From Cardiocondyla obscurior (Eukaryota > Arthropoda > Insecta > Hymenoptera > Formicidae), in NCBI RefSeq assembly GCF_019399895.1, contig NC_091873.1, positions 6,747,501 to 6,811,500 on the forward strand: a stretch of DNA of 64,000 nucleotides, written 5' to 3'. Of the stretch, positions 25,701-37,557 are shown in pieces. Below the pieces are notes generated by a model. That model searched no databases and was not told the origin of the DNA. It saw nothing but the letters and a program-made list of their open reading frames with translations. Every line of letters begins with the position of its first letter. Positions within the stretch are counted from its first letter, which is position 1. A program made the position numbers and the translations under genes.

Positions 25701-26902
25701 AGTGTGCAGTCGGGCCGATGTTCCACGGCGGAGGTCATGGAACGTCAGTGATTGACGATGCACGCATGTCACCCGCACATACGCGCCCGTACGTCTCGTG
25801 TACGAACGGGGACCGACGGACGGACGGACGGACGGACGTTATTCTCGACCCTCCCTCCCCCCCGTTCTCGTAGGGTGCGCGACGGGATCAAGGACGAGCA
25901 CGTCCGCAGGAGTAGACGCCATACAGAGAGAAAAGCCCAACAGGCAGGCAGTCACACACGTCGAGCTTTACTGACCTACTTCACGCTTTCGATCCTCTTC
26001 AGCGCCCTTCGACTCCCCCCCCCGTTCTTTCCCCTCGCGCCGGCCTCCTTGCGTATATAGCTCGGCGTTGCGCTTGATTTAAAAATAATTATTCAAAGCG
26101 ACGCGACGCCTTTCGTAGTCTAAGAATCTCGCTGAGGTTTTTCGAACTTCTTTCATACGCGTGTCGCAATCGAGAGCTTCGCACGCGAGGGTTACTTCGT
26201 CTGATTTAACAGATAAATAAAAATTGAAAGTTATACATGCGATCAAAATTTTGTCGGCGAAATTTTGTTCGTGGAAAGATTTTATTATGATTTTGCGCGC
26301 TAGCACGGTTAATTTGTGGCTGGATTTTTGAAATCATTGTTACTCGAATAAACTATTTTCCGATGGGTACAGCGAGGTAATATAATCTAACAGAATCTGC
26401 TTTACGGGCTTGCAACTTCAGGGTTGAACCTAATATCCGTTCGCAGATACAGTGTATCATCATCTCTCTATGATATTCTATTGAGTCTAACGGACATACA
26501 ATCTAGCGGATGCTCGTGTATGCGTTCCCTTGTATAGGTGATCTACGGAGCTGAACATCGTACGGTTGTAATAGCTCTGGTTCTATTGACTACACCATAA
26601 TGCATTCAATATTGATCCAAATTGACATATCTATAAACGCCATTACGCTAATAGAGAGTTTATAATATAATTTAATTTTCAGAATAATATTTAGCGATAA
26701 ATATTTTCAACCCGTTACAATTTTTCTCTTCATAATATTTTTATTTGAAATATATTTTTAATATATTTATTAAATATATTTCTTAACAAGAATTCGACAG
26801 TCGAGCATTGCGTAAGATAAGCACGCAAACAGTAGACTAGTACGCGGCGAAAAACGTTTAGACAATGTCGCCCAGGATAACTAAAAATATCGAATTTTGT
26901 CG
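19745..26902. other. Long CpG-rich intergenic DNA
   Basis: Apart from the palindrome at 23,703 I see no gene. Details: a decayed mariner-like end (attagattggcgcaaaaat) near 21,657, a (ggac)n run at 25,816-25,836, and a fragment of the ggtaccaa palindrome at 25,296-25,350. It could be an intron or regulatory domain of a gene outside the window. Confidence 0.5.
23703..23758. repeat. 56-bp near-perfect palindrome
   Basis: aattgataacgtggttcgat and its complement meet at a central ctatatag, with one non-complementary pair. It stands alone in CpG-rich DNA. Possibly a foldback remnant. Confidence 0.8.
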
Positions 26903-27463
26903 AGGTGTGTGATGCTGGCACCCCCAAATTAAGATTTTTTTTTAAATCAAGTTGCATTCGTTTGTCCATCGTTTGTCCACGTATGTCCAACTAAAAATTT
27001 TATTTATTCAACTTTTAAAAAGAAGTTATATCTAAGTTAACAAATTAAAACCATAATATATACCTCACATACAGAGTGACCCGAACAATGTGTCGCTTCT
27101 AAAAACTATGGGTAGGAAATTAAAACCGAAGACGAAAAGTCAAATACAATTTTAAAAAACTCAATAATTTTAAAGAAAAAAATTAATTTATGTACGCGTA
27201 AGGAAGCTCGGGTTGAGTGAGCGCGACAAACGCCATTCGCTCACTCGCACGCAGCTTTCACGTCGCTCTTACGCGTACATAAATTAATTTTGGAAGCGAC
27301 ACATTATTTGGGACACTTTGTATGATTTTAATTTTTTAACTTAGATATAACTTCTTTTTAAAAGTTGGACAAATAAAATTTTTAGTTGGACATACGTGGA
27401 CAAACGAATGCAACTTGATTAAAAAAAAAAATCTTAATTTGAGAGTGCCAGCATCACACACCT
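26903..27463. mobile_element. Foldback transposon with 9-bp target duplication, containing a nested hairpin element
   Basis: Ends aggtgtgtgatgctgg and ccagcatcacacacct are flanked on both sides by attttgtcg, a 9-bp duplication typical of Mutator-like insertions. The arms are about 160 bp. A different palindromic element, 27,068-27,324, lies in the centre; its termini (catacagagtgacccg, inverted cggg-type end at 27,324) and GC-rich stem resemble the TA-flanked MITEs. No transposase is encoded. Confidence 0.85.
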
Positions 27464-30183
27464 ATTTTGTCGACTACGTAAATAAGCTATCGGACCGGAA
27501 ATAAAGCTTTCTAATATAACCTATTTCATAAATTATCATCCGTCGTATAGAAATAGTTGGTCTATCGCATAGCCAACGAACAGAAAATGTCGCGCGGAAA
27601 CTCAGTCGTACGAAAAATTTATTAATCTAAAACAATCGTCGACAAAAAAAAAACAAAAAATATTTTAAAAGACTCAAAAAGGATAGAAATTTTTCTCGGC
27701 CTACAAATATGAGTTATACGTATTTCTCGCGCAGTGCCACGCGATCGTTGCACTCATGTCGTTACATCGCGACGACATCGTCGCGCCATCGACGGTCCCA
27801 TGTAAGTTCTCCTTCCTTTTTTTTTCCTTTCCTATCAGTATAAAAGAATCCATTGTCTCTCCCCGTGCGTGCTACTTACACAGGGCACCCCGGGGACATC
27901 CCACCCCGGAAGGAGAGCTGAAGGGAGAGCCGATAACGTCAATGCGGCTTTTCCTCGCGTGTTTTGAGCGGCCCACACGCTGCGCGTTCTGAGTGCCTCT
28001 AAATGCAACCTATTTACCCGCCGCACCGCCTACAGGATGTCTCGGGGAGAAATGACTACTACTTTAACAAGGCTTAATGTATATGTTCCCGAAAGATTGT
28101 TTTCCGTAGCTGTTATTGTACTAAAACCCTGGCCTCCCTTTTGGTGTTCTTTTCTTTTACATTTTTTTTTTTTCCTGTTTTTTAACACTTTTTACGACGT
28201 TATTCACGTTTAGATATAGTAAAATTATTACGTCAATGAACGTTGGAATTATTCAGTATACTTGCGAGAAGAAAAAAGGAGACAGAAGGCGATAATCGTT
28301 AAAAATTAAATGTTACAAAAGTAAGCGAGTAAAAATAATTTTTTGTACAGTTACTTTACTCACTGCGGCGACGGCAGCTAACGCGCGTGAGCTAGCGTGA
28401 TGTGCGTCAGGACCCACCGCGGAGCGCGTACGTGAGCCGTGGAGCGTCGAAAAAAGCGAGAGAACGGGGAAGTGGGACCTAACGCACCCCACGTTAGCTT
28501 ACGCACGTTAGTCGCCGTCGCCGCAGTAAGTAAGACTATTATTGCCGGTCACTGTACAACGAAAATGATCAACTGATACATTTTGTAAAATAAAGAAACG
28601 ATTAAGTATATTTGTGTTGATTTATTATTCTAATCCCCGGTTTTATTGACCTCGTTTTCAGCGTCTTCGGAAATTATATTTTAAAAAAATAAAGAAAGGA
28701 CGGTGCGCCGCTAAAAACGCTCGCTAAAATTAATGCGCGACGATAATATCGTTTCCGATACATTAATTATCGCAATATTTATAAGGCTGGTCGAGTTACG
28801 CACCTATCGCTATTCCCGCGAGTGCTATCGCTTCTCCGTCGCTGTGCCGAATAATCCATAAATTCACCTGATTGTAAAAATGATAAATGAAATCTCTCAG
28901 GTACGCCGAGAGAAGCATTCATTAACCTGATTATTTCTTGTAATATTATTTTCGAGGGGAAACAACTTCTGCAGGCAACAATACCGTGCTCCGATTCCAA
29001 TTACAATAAAATAAAACGTTTTTTGTCTCGAAAGAAATTTTTGACCTGACGTCATAATTTTTATCCTTTTCTCGAAAAAGAAAATATACTGTCGGGGTGC
29101 TTCTTGCGTGTATAAACTCGTTAAAACTCACTAGTCCGAGATGGGTAAGTAGGTAAGGGGGAGAGCCGATCAATTACAAGATATTCAGGAAACGAAGCTT
29201 TGTAAGTCCTCTATAATCATCTTGGAATTATCAATAACTCCCCTCAGATGATTGACCCCTATACACGGTATCTAAGATCATCAAAGATGTAGCGGAGAAT
29301 GTAACGTAAATTACCATTGAAGTAACCCTCCCGAGTATCTTTCAAGTAAATAACACATCGGACGTGGTTATTGAAATGAAAAAGTCTTTCGCGGCCTGCT
29401 TTACGTCATGCAGAATCGCGCGGGGGGGAGGAAGGAGGCGGTAAAGGGAACGACGACTGAGAGACGAGGCGCAGGGTTGAAAACACCGGCGAAGAGAGCG
29501 AGGATAAGTACGAAAAGCAAAGAGGGATAAATCAGGGGAGATGACGACGCGAGGGAAAAGGTCAGAAAATTACAGACGAGGGTGCATACTATCGTTCGGC
29601 CCGAGTTCACCGGCGACGCTATTTCTTTTTGCTTTTTACCGCCACGGCCTTCTTCCAGCGCTTCCTATCCCTCTGACGCGTCCTGCTCGTATAATCCGCA
29701 AATTACTAACGTAACCCCCCCGAGCGTCTTAAAGATCAAGCCTTGTTCGAGGTAGATTCAAAGGAGGTAATACCCGCCCAAGACTTGGCAAGAATCCGCC
29801 GCAAAAAACCTCGCGAAAGAACGATGAAATACTCTCTCCTGCTAGGGAGAGCCTTCGTCTTCCTCTTTCTTGCCGAGGCTAGCTTGTCTGCCTTTTGGCT
29901 AGCCCCGTGTTTCTTACACGTAGTGTCGCGCTCGCGCGTCGGCATTTGAAATACTCTCTCTCGCGTCCCCGCGGTTTGATACGTGAAACGAATTTACGAC
30001 GTTTTTCGATGAAGCCCGAAAAATCGTGCAAGCCGGCACGAAAAAAGTAGAGATACGCTCGGACCATTCCCCACCGACGTTAATGTTCTGCGAAGTGACC
30101 GAAAGCATTAATCGTACAATGGAATCTTGGGCGAAGTGAAGAAACCAAAGTAATTTTAATTTTTTTTTTTTTTTTATCATATA
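27464..30183. other. Intergenic, mostly unassigned
   Basis: Holds the 28,345 MITE and a solo terminus-like tacaggatgtctcgg at 28,031. The rest is CpG-rich DNA with A/T tracts and no supported exon. Confidence 0.5.
28345..28557. mobile_element. GC-rich MITE with gtacagt termini
   Basis: Ends gtacagttact and actgtac are inverted. Inside, actcactgcggcgacgg is matched by ccgtcgccgcagtaagt. It is GC-rich in contrast to the AT-rich flanks. Noncoding, about 213 bp. Confidence 0.65.
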
Positions 30184-30536
30184 CAGGGTGTCTCAGCCCA
30201 TGTGTAAAATCCTATACAGATAGGTAGGTCTTAGGGAGATAAATAAAAAAAGTTCTTTAACGTTTTGAAAAATTCTCAATACTTATTAAAAAAAAAATTA
30301 ATTTGTCTAGCGCAAGAGAACAAGGAAGCTATAGGTGAGTGAGCGCGATAGGCGACGGCGCCAATCGCCTGTCGCGCTCACTTGCCCGCAGCTTCCTTGT
30401 CGCTCTTGCGCTAGACAAATTAATTTTTTTCTCAATAACAATTGAGAATTTTATAAAATGTTACAGAACTTTTTTATTTATCTCCCTAAGACTTACCTAT
30501 CTGTATAGGATTTTACACATGGGCTGAGACACCCTG
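30184..30536. mobile_element. Palindromic MITE of the CAGGGTGTCTCAG family, second full copy
   Basis: Same termini, TA flanks and inner GC-rich stem as 19,380-19,731, but with the two halves swapped (the inner segment is in the opposite orientation). Very similar to the first copy, which implies recent spread. A solo terminus of the family (gacaccctgtat) remains at about 31,119-31,131. Confidence 0.85.
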
Positions 30537-33252
30537 TATATAGAGATATATCTGCGCGCGAGTTCTCGCTTTACGAATAATGCCCTCGTAAAGCGCGTAT
30601 TAAGAAAATTTATTTATGCCTTAAGGACCTGGAGGAAATCCAATAATCTATTTTATCATTTCAATGACCTAAATATCATCCGATAAGACCGACCGAATGC
30701 TACCTTACGATTTTAATAATCGCTGTAACAAATCGTATTTCAATACTTATTATCTTTTCATTTTTAAATTTTTGCCAGCAACTTTTCAATTAAGAAAGAG
30801 AATCAAATATAACCAAGAGGAGAATTTGCAATGCGGGAGTTCAATTAAAAAAAATTCTCGATGCGACATACTACTTTTAGAATCGCAGCCGCGGCATAAT
30901 TATTACAAAACACACCGCGCTGCGACTCGTGTTTAAAAAAAGAAAATCAGATCTCTGATACACTTATAAAATTATTCCACGAAAAAAGAAAAAAGAAAAA
31001 AACCTGAAAAATGTTTATATAAATTACATATTACATAAATTACATAAATTGTTCAGGACTTTTCGTCACCGTTTTTATGTCCCTACCCACAAATTTAAGA
31101 TTGGACATCATATTTCAGACACCCTGTATAAATCATATAAGTTGTCATTTAATTAATAAACATTTACTAATTAATAGTAAAAAATAACAGTAACGGGTTG
31201 ACAAATGTCGCTCCGTTTAGCGCAGCTTATAGCTCTAGATCCACCGTTATTTCCCTCCCGTTTCTATACGCCATCCCGAAAGCATCCAATAAAGGTGAGC
31301 TTCACGACTGATCGTTAATTTAATAAACGATGGGGACACGCTGTTAAACTCGCAAGCACACGTGTAGAGGGATAAAGTATTAGGGGAAGAACTAAAATCG
31401 ACAGACAACACTGCCTGTCGCCGCATCGTTTACGATAATGAGCGTTCGATGCTTGCGGCGGTATCGATAATACGTCACCGCTGACACACACCGATTTACC
31501 GTGTTATCGTTTCGCGTATAATCACAATCGCGCATCTCAGCAGCGTGCAATTATTTAAGAATGTCGAGCCAGGTCTTTTTTTTTCGGCAAAACGCCTTTC
31601 CGTCGAGACATCATTTCTCATTAGCGCACTTCATTTTCTACAGCGCGAGAATCCTACAGGCGTGAAGTCGACAAGACGAATATTACGCTGTTTATCCGTA
31701 CATCGCGTTAAATAACTGAGAACCGTATCAATCGGACTTTTCTCATGACGGTATTACGCTAGCTTTTCCCTCCCCCGGCGTGTTTTTAATCCGAAGTTTT
31801 GTATCGGTCTCGAGATACAAAGAAACGGGGCGACGAGCGGAAAAAGAGAGGCAGATTGCGAGAAAAGAGAAGATAAAAGTGAAAGGGGGGTTGGGTGGGT
31901 GCATTTATGTGATCGTTCGATAAAGGGCGTTCGTTCGAACCTCTCTCCTCGCTGCCAATATAACCGATTTTAGTGCCTCGTGAAACCAAGATCCTTTTCA
32001 TTAAAGCTTTTACTGCTGACTAAATACGGCGAGCTGCGGCGAAGGGTCGGGCAAAGCGAAGGGGGAGAGAGAAAGGGGGGCGGAATATACGAATGGGAAT
32101 GAGTGGGAGGGAAGTTCTAATCCCCTGAATGTTAACTTGGATTACGTGCAAACCGAGCGACCTTCTCTCTTTACCACAGGCGGCTAATAAAGACCGGAGT
32201 AGTGTGCACAGTAACCTATTCAATTGAAAGCACAGATACACCCGGATGATCGAGCAAACGTCCGCGCGCGTGACGAGACGAAATTCAATCGATATTGGAT
32301 ATTTTTATCGGGTCGAAAAATAAATAACTCACGTGCGTGTGTGTCAAAACATCTCCAAAAATCATCGCTGAACCGTACGCCGTCTGGGAAGAATTAAGAT
32401 TGACGAGCGAGACGCTGTCAACCCGCGGAGAAAAATAAAATCTTAAAGCGGGCAAATTTAAACTTGCAATATTAAAAGGAGCTAATGTAACAGACGTATT
32501 TCATGGAATTTTCACGTTTCGACCGAAATAAAATTCTGAGCACGAGATTTTAACCTGTTTATAATTTACACTACGTTTTCTTTTTCCTCTCTCTCTTTTT
32601 TCCTCCCTCAGTTGTTCTCCTATTATCGATTTTATTTCCCATTGCAAACCAGAGAAGTGCACGGGGGAAAAGAAATAAGTTTACGATTTTTTTTCATGCC
32701 CGAGCACGTAGCGATCCCATTATGTTACGCAATGGAACGAAGAGAAATCCCATGCATCTTGATGGACCGTGCTTATTCATTTACCGAGTTCGTTACTTAG
32801 TTGTCTTTCGAGGAATACGCGCGGACGCGCCGGTGTATACGCGTCAGCTAAACGCCAAGTTACTTTATTTCATATCATTGGCTCGCTGTTTAAAGAAGCA
32901 TCGTTTGCGCGTCAGTGTGTACTTTAAAAGACGAGGTCGTCGGTGCAGAATGTCGGGAGGAGACTATACGCGTCCAGACGGCGACGTCGTCGACGGCGCC
33001 AAGCGCCGTGCTAACTAGCACCCCTAGCACACATACATACACATGCCCACGCCCTTTATTAAACGTCGCCATCCCCGTTGGCACCCCACCCCCCCTTTTA
33101 CGCGTCCTCCTTCATAAAATTGAACACGACGTGTACACCTATACGCACCGACGGTGACGTACACACGTAGGAAAGAAAAGCGTACGGAAGGGCATGGCAA
33201 AAATCAGAGCGAGAAGACGAGACACGAGCGACGGTCATTAAGCCCGAAGGTT

Positions 33253-33615
33253 AGATGTGTGATGCTGGCACCCCCAAATTAAGATTTTTTTTTTAATCAA
33301 GTTGCATTCGTTTGTCCACGTATGTCCAATAAAAAATTTTATTTGTGAACCTTTATAAAAAGAATTATTTAAAATTTTTTTTTTTTTTTTTGGTACCAAC
33401 ACCCCCACGATACAATGTCTTTATTTTCTGAGTGCCATACTCAGAAAATAAAGAAATTGTATCGTGAGGATATTGGTACCAAAAAAAAAAAAAAATTTTT
33501 TTATAAAGGTGAACAAATAAAATTTTTTATTGAACATACGTGGATAAATGATGGACAAACGAATGTAACTTGATTAAAAAAAAATCTTAATTTGAGGATC
33601 CCAGCATCACACACC
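33253..33615. mobile_element. Second foldback transposon of the same family with a different nested palindrome
   Basis: Ends agatgtgtgatgctgg and ccagcatcacacacct. The arms again contain gcattcgtttgtcc and the complement. The centre (about 33,392-33,495) is another palindrome running from ggtaccaac to its complement, including ttattttctgagt. A fragment of that inner element (ggtaccaaaaaagaat) occurs at 25,298. No 9-bp flank duplication remains visible. Lies only in copy A. Confidence 0.8.
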
Positions 33616-35199
33616 TGACAGTCGATCCGAATTTCGGCTTGGCCAATATTACCTTTTATCCTCCCGCCGTTATGTATTATATTTCCGCGTACGTTCGAAT
33701 CACAACGATATATCGTTTCTTATTGTTCTTGTATTATATTCGCGCCCATTCGAATTACAACGATATCGAGTGCCATTTCATTAGTAAATTGCGCGACGAA
33801 CTTGTACACTGTTTCCGTTATCCGCATTAGCGAAGTTAATTAATAGTCGGTAGAGAGTACACGTATGTGAGTCCGATCAATCATTCTCCATCTCATCAGA
33901 TCGTTAGTCATTCGAGAAGGTTTACAAGTGCTCGGCTCTGGTTACAAGTAATGGAATAAAATTGCAACTAAATTTCAAGCCAAGCAATCGTTCGTCACCA
34001 TTTTCACGAGTAATTAAAATATATTCACTTAAAGCCAAGGTGACGTTTTATATGAATCGAAGATCCTTCATCCTCTGACTTCATACTAGCAATTAAGCAA
34101 TGTATATTTCATGACACGCTCTAACGTAATTATATAAATTAAAAATGTATGTAACAAACCTTTAAAAATATTAATATATTCAAAAATATTTTTCTTGCAA
34201 GAAGAAAAAAAAATAAATAAGAAAACAAAAAGAGACATAGAGAGAGAACAAATTTGATTAATTTCTTTGGTAAAACGCGACGCGTGTGAACAGTACACTT
34301 TAATTCGCGCAAATCGACAAAGAATATTTGCGAACGCAACTGAACGTACCATTAGTATCAAAAGGTTAATGAACATATGTGTCTTATAGAAATATCTAAG
34401 ATTTAAATCTAGATTAAATCCAATGAAAGCAATAGTTCCCTAAGCACATATGAAATACATTTTGCTGCTAAAAATAGAGATGCTATTTATTACTAATCGG
34501 TTAGAAAGTATATTGACGTCAGATCGCCATCCGGCGTTGTACTGTTACATATTGACAAATATTTTTCTCAAGACATTTTGCTCCTGTAATGCGAAATATT
34601 GTTTACCAATTCTTAGGCACACAAAAAAAATGACGTACTTATAGTGAATAATTTTCATTTTCACATCTGTAACCAAACGGCAAAAATAACGAGCGGAATT
34701 TAAAGCGCCGTTAGCTATTATTACAAAGTAGAACAACTAATATGGCAGTAGAACAATTCAAGAACTTTGTACACGCAGGGTCACAGTTTGCTAGCGTGCC
34801 AATAAATTTAACAAAATAAAGAAATTCTTCTTTCTAATTAATAATAAATTTTTCTTTTTTTTTTTGTAAATTAAGTGAATAAATTGCATGAACTTAATCA
34901 AGTAAAATCGTGATAACGTTATATCGTCTGTTGACAATAACTTGCACGCTCTAAGCAAAGCGAGTTTCTTCTCGTACGTTTTTATGATACGGAAGAAGTA
35001 GACATAGAAAAATAAAAATGTGAGAAACGTAATTGTCTCATAATATTTTAAAGACCTTGCAGCTTCTTATAAAAACCAAAGTATAAAATATAATAAAAGA
35101 GAGAGAAAGCTTTTCGTTTCCAAAAATGCCTTGCAAAAATTGAAAATAGCGAGGACAAAAAACATCATTAAAAAATGATTAGATGTCTATAAATTTTTT

Positions 35200-35470
35200 A
35201 AGTAATTGACATCTCACGGAGTAGTCAATGTGAGACAAGCTCCTCCAAGTAAAGGAGTGGAGCCAAAAGGCGACCCTAGCAAGAGAACTTGCTAAGATGA
35301 AGCATCCATCGAGATGCATGTGCAGAGGGGGCCGAGAAGTCATACTCGTGCATCCTCGGTCTCCCCTCAAAAAAACGCACTGGGTCAGAGCCCCGACGGG
35401 TTTTAGTGAGTAGTGGGCAGGCCTCGGATAACAATTAAATAAAATTAATAAAATTAAAATATAAATAAAA
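35200..35470 (+). mobile_element. Retroelement 3' region with A-rich tail
   Basis: Contains two stem-like stretches (ccaagtaaaggagtgg; catcgagatgcatgtg) and gggttttagtgagtagtggg, then an A-rich aaataaaa tail. It shares the tttagt-ggtagtgggcag motif with 10,930. Probably a LINE 3' UTR. Present only in copy A. Confidence 0.5.
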
Positions 35471-35539
35471 TAAAAAAGAATATTTTCTCGAAGAAAATTT
35501 TTTCAGACACTATATTCATTTTGTTTTGTCGGCTAATTT

Positions 35540-36161
35540 AATAAAAATGAAATAAAATAATTAAGGGAAAAGGGAAAAAAGAAAATAAGGGAAAATAAAA
35601 AGGGGAAAAATAAGGGAAAAGGTGATAAACTTTCGCTTTTTCTGGGTTCACCGTCGATTGCAACGGATGGACATGTGGCGTCGTAAATTCGTCGTGACTG
35701 CCTGGCCGCGATTGCCCAGCCGCGATTTGTCTCTACATTTCGCCGGGAAAAGCAGGACTACTTAAAAAAATATTTATCGGGAGTGCCGGGAGTGTCGGGC
35801 AAAACCTTGAACGATCATCGGGGACCGTCGATTGCGCCGCATGTGGACATGTGGCGTTCGTATGAGCAAAGTTCACCATTGTCAGTCTAATCACAATCCG
35901 TGCGGAATTATAATAGATCGCGATGTTCAATTACACGCGGCTATTATTAAATTAATTTTTCCTTCTTTATTTGAAATATAATAAAAATAAAATAAAATAA
36001 TTAAGAGAAAAGGGAAAAAAGAAAATAAGGAAAAATAAAAAGGGAGAAAATAAAAAGGGGAAAAATAAGGGAAAAGCAGGACTACTTAAAAAAATATTTG
36101 TCGGGAGTGCCGAGAGTGTCGGGTAAGACCTTGAACGATCATCGGGGACCGTCGATTGCGC
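35540..36161 (+). repeat. Local direct repeats, offset about 324 bp
   Basis: 35,745-35,839 (gggaaaagcaggactact ... ggggaccgtcgattgcgc) recurs at 36,069-36,161. The preceding aattaagggaaaaggg A/G-rich tract recurs as well. Part of the 3.3 kb that copy B lacks. Confidence 0.8.
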
Positions 36162-36226
36162 GGGTGGACTTCGCTCATGGGGTAAGTGAAATGAAAGTCT
36201 TTAACTTTAATTAACTGTTCTTAATT

Positions 36227-36362
36227 AATTAAAAATATAATTCTTTTTATAAAGATGGACAAATAAAATTTTTTATTAGACTTACGTGAACAAATGATGG
36301 ACAAACGAATGCAAATTGATTAAAAAAGGAATCTTCATTTGGGGGTGCCAGCATCACACACC
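36227..36362. mobile_element. Half foldback element at a duplication breakpoint
   Basis: Right arm only of the 26,903/33,253 family, ending ccagcatcacacacct. Similarity between duplication copies resumes inside this arm at 36,276. The corresponding stretch in copy B is 52,903-52,989. Confidence 0.8.
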
Positions 36363-37215
36363 TCAACTACGAGGCTTACCGCGAAGTTAACACGGACAAA
36401 TTTCGGCCACGAGCTCTAATTCAGTCCTACTAATGGTCCACGACAGTTCTTTAAGCCCGTGGGTAACGATCTATGCGTATATTTCTCAAAACAGTTACTT
36501 TTTTCCCAGCAAAAACAAACGACAAACACGGAACGACCTTACTTCGACGCGAGCAAAACAAGTTCACGGACAACATGACTGCAAGACCTACGCGCATCTC
36601 CAGTCACGCACGTCTTCTTCGCAAGCAAAAAATATCGAAAGATCAATAATCGATAGCGCTCAATCACGCTGGCCCGCGCAAATTTTGGGCGGTCAACTAA
36701 ATATAAAAATTTATGTGACACGTTACAAACTACTTGCACGTCAATTTAAAATTCAATAAAATCGACCTGGCAGTTGCACAACCATTAATTAATTGCATTT
36801 TAATTACTATACTTGAACAAATGTTTTTATTAATTAAAGAAAAAGAAAAATAAGATGGATTAAATCATAAATGTAATTTACTTTGATAGAAATAAAAATT
36901 AATGATCAATTATTTAATGTCTTAAATATAAGAAATTAATTTCAAAAAAAGAAATATAATATATAGAATATAAACGTAAAAAAAATAAAAATGCGACAAT
37001 ACGCTGGAAATTCGACAAGCCGCTTCATCTCGCGATAAGCTTGGAAAACTCGATATCAATTTCATGTTTTACTCTGTCGACAATAAGTTTAATTAATAAA
37101 AAATTAATTTTGGTGAGTATTATTGTGCCAGTCGATTATATTTAAATTAATGATACGATTAAACAAATTGTTCGAACGTTTGCAGTATTATAACTATTAT
37201 GTCGTAATTTATAAA

Positions 37216-37557
37216 TCAAGAACACTAAAAGATTCGCTGGTCACAGCAAGTGGGCGAACATTAAACACATTAAGGAAGAAAACGATCACAAACGTATGTT
37301 GCTATTTCATCATCTAAAACTGCAAATGAGGATTGCTATACAAGGTATGGTATTCACACACTAGGACAATTAAGTTATACCTTCTAAAAGAATGACGTTT
37401 TACATATTATATTTAATGTATCCTTTCAGAGGGTGGTTCTACAAAACCTAGTGACAATTTAAAGTTATCAAAAACTATCGATCGAGCTAAAAAAGCAAAT
37501 ATGCCTATTGCATCAATAAAGGACTTTCTAGACAGGATGGAGGCACGCAAAGATAAG
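37216..37557 (+). pseudogene. TACO1 pseudogene fragment (copy A)
   Basis: Near-identical to part of TACO1 at 54,084-54,425. It keeps the end of coding exon 1 (to 37,344), the first intron and the start of exon 2 (from 37,430). The start codon, the targeting sequence and the 5' acceptor are gone: the bases matching 53,847-54,083 are deleted. At 37,556-37,558 the sequence jumps from within exon 2 straight into the antisense last exon of PINX1 pseudogene A. That removes the rest of TACO1 and the C-terminal end of PINX1 (equivalent to about 54,426-55,455). It cannot encode a YebC protein. Confidence 0.9.

Larger units (their letters stand above)
32947..36275. other. 3.3-kb segment present only in copy A
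   Basis: Repeat-rich: foldback element 33,253-33,615, retroelement tail at about 35,200-35,470, direct repeats 35,540-36,161. The AT-rich stretch 33,640-35,190 has no recognisable feature. Confidence 0.6.

Noticed and set aside
25440..26060. Overlapping 100-codon frames on both strands
   Set aside because: No domain, biased Arg/His composition, a simple ggac repeat inside, and no splice structure.
32612..32800. 62-codon open frame conserved in copy B at 52,563-52,751
   Set aside because: Conservation is explained by the duplication, and nothing in it resembles a known protein.
36433..36759. 108-codon open frame also present as 107 codons in copy B (53,059-53,382), with an in-frame indel
   Set aside because: The copies are recent duplicates, so an open frame in both is expected. 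Several differences change amino acids, and no domain or start context is recognisable.
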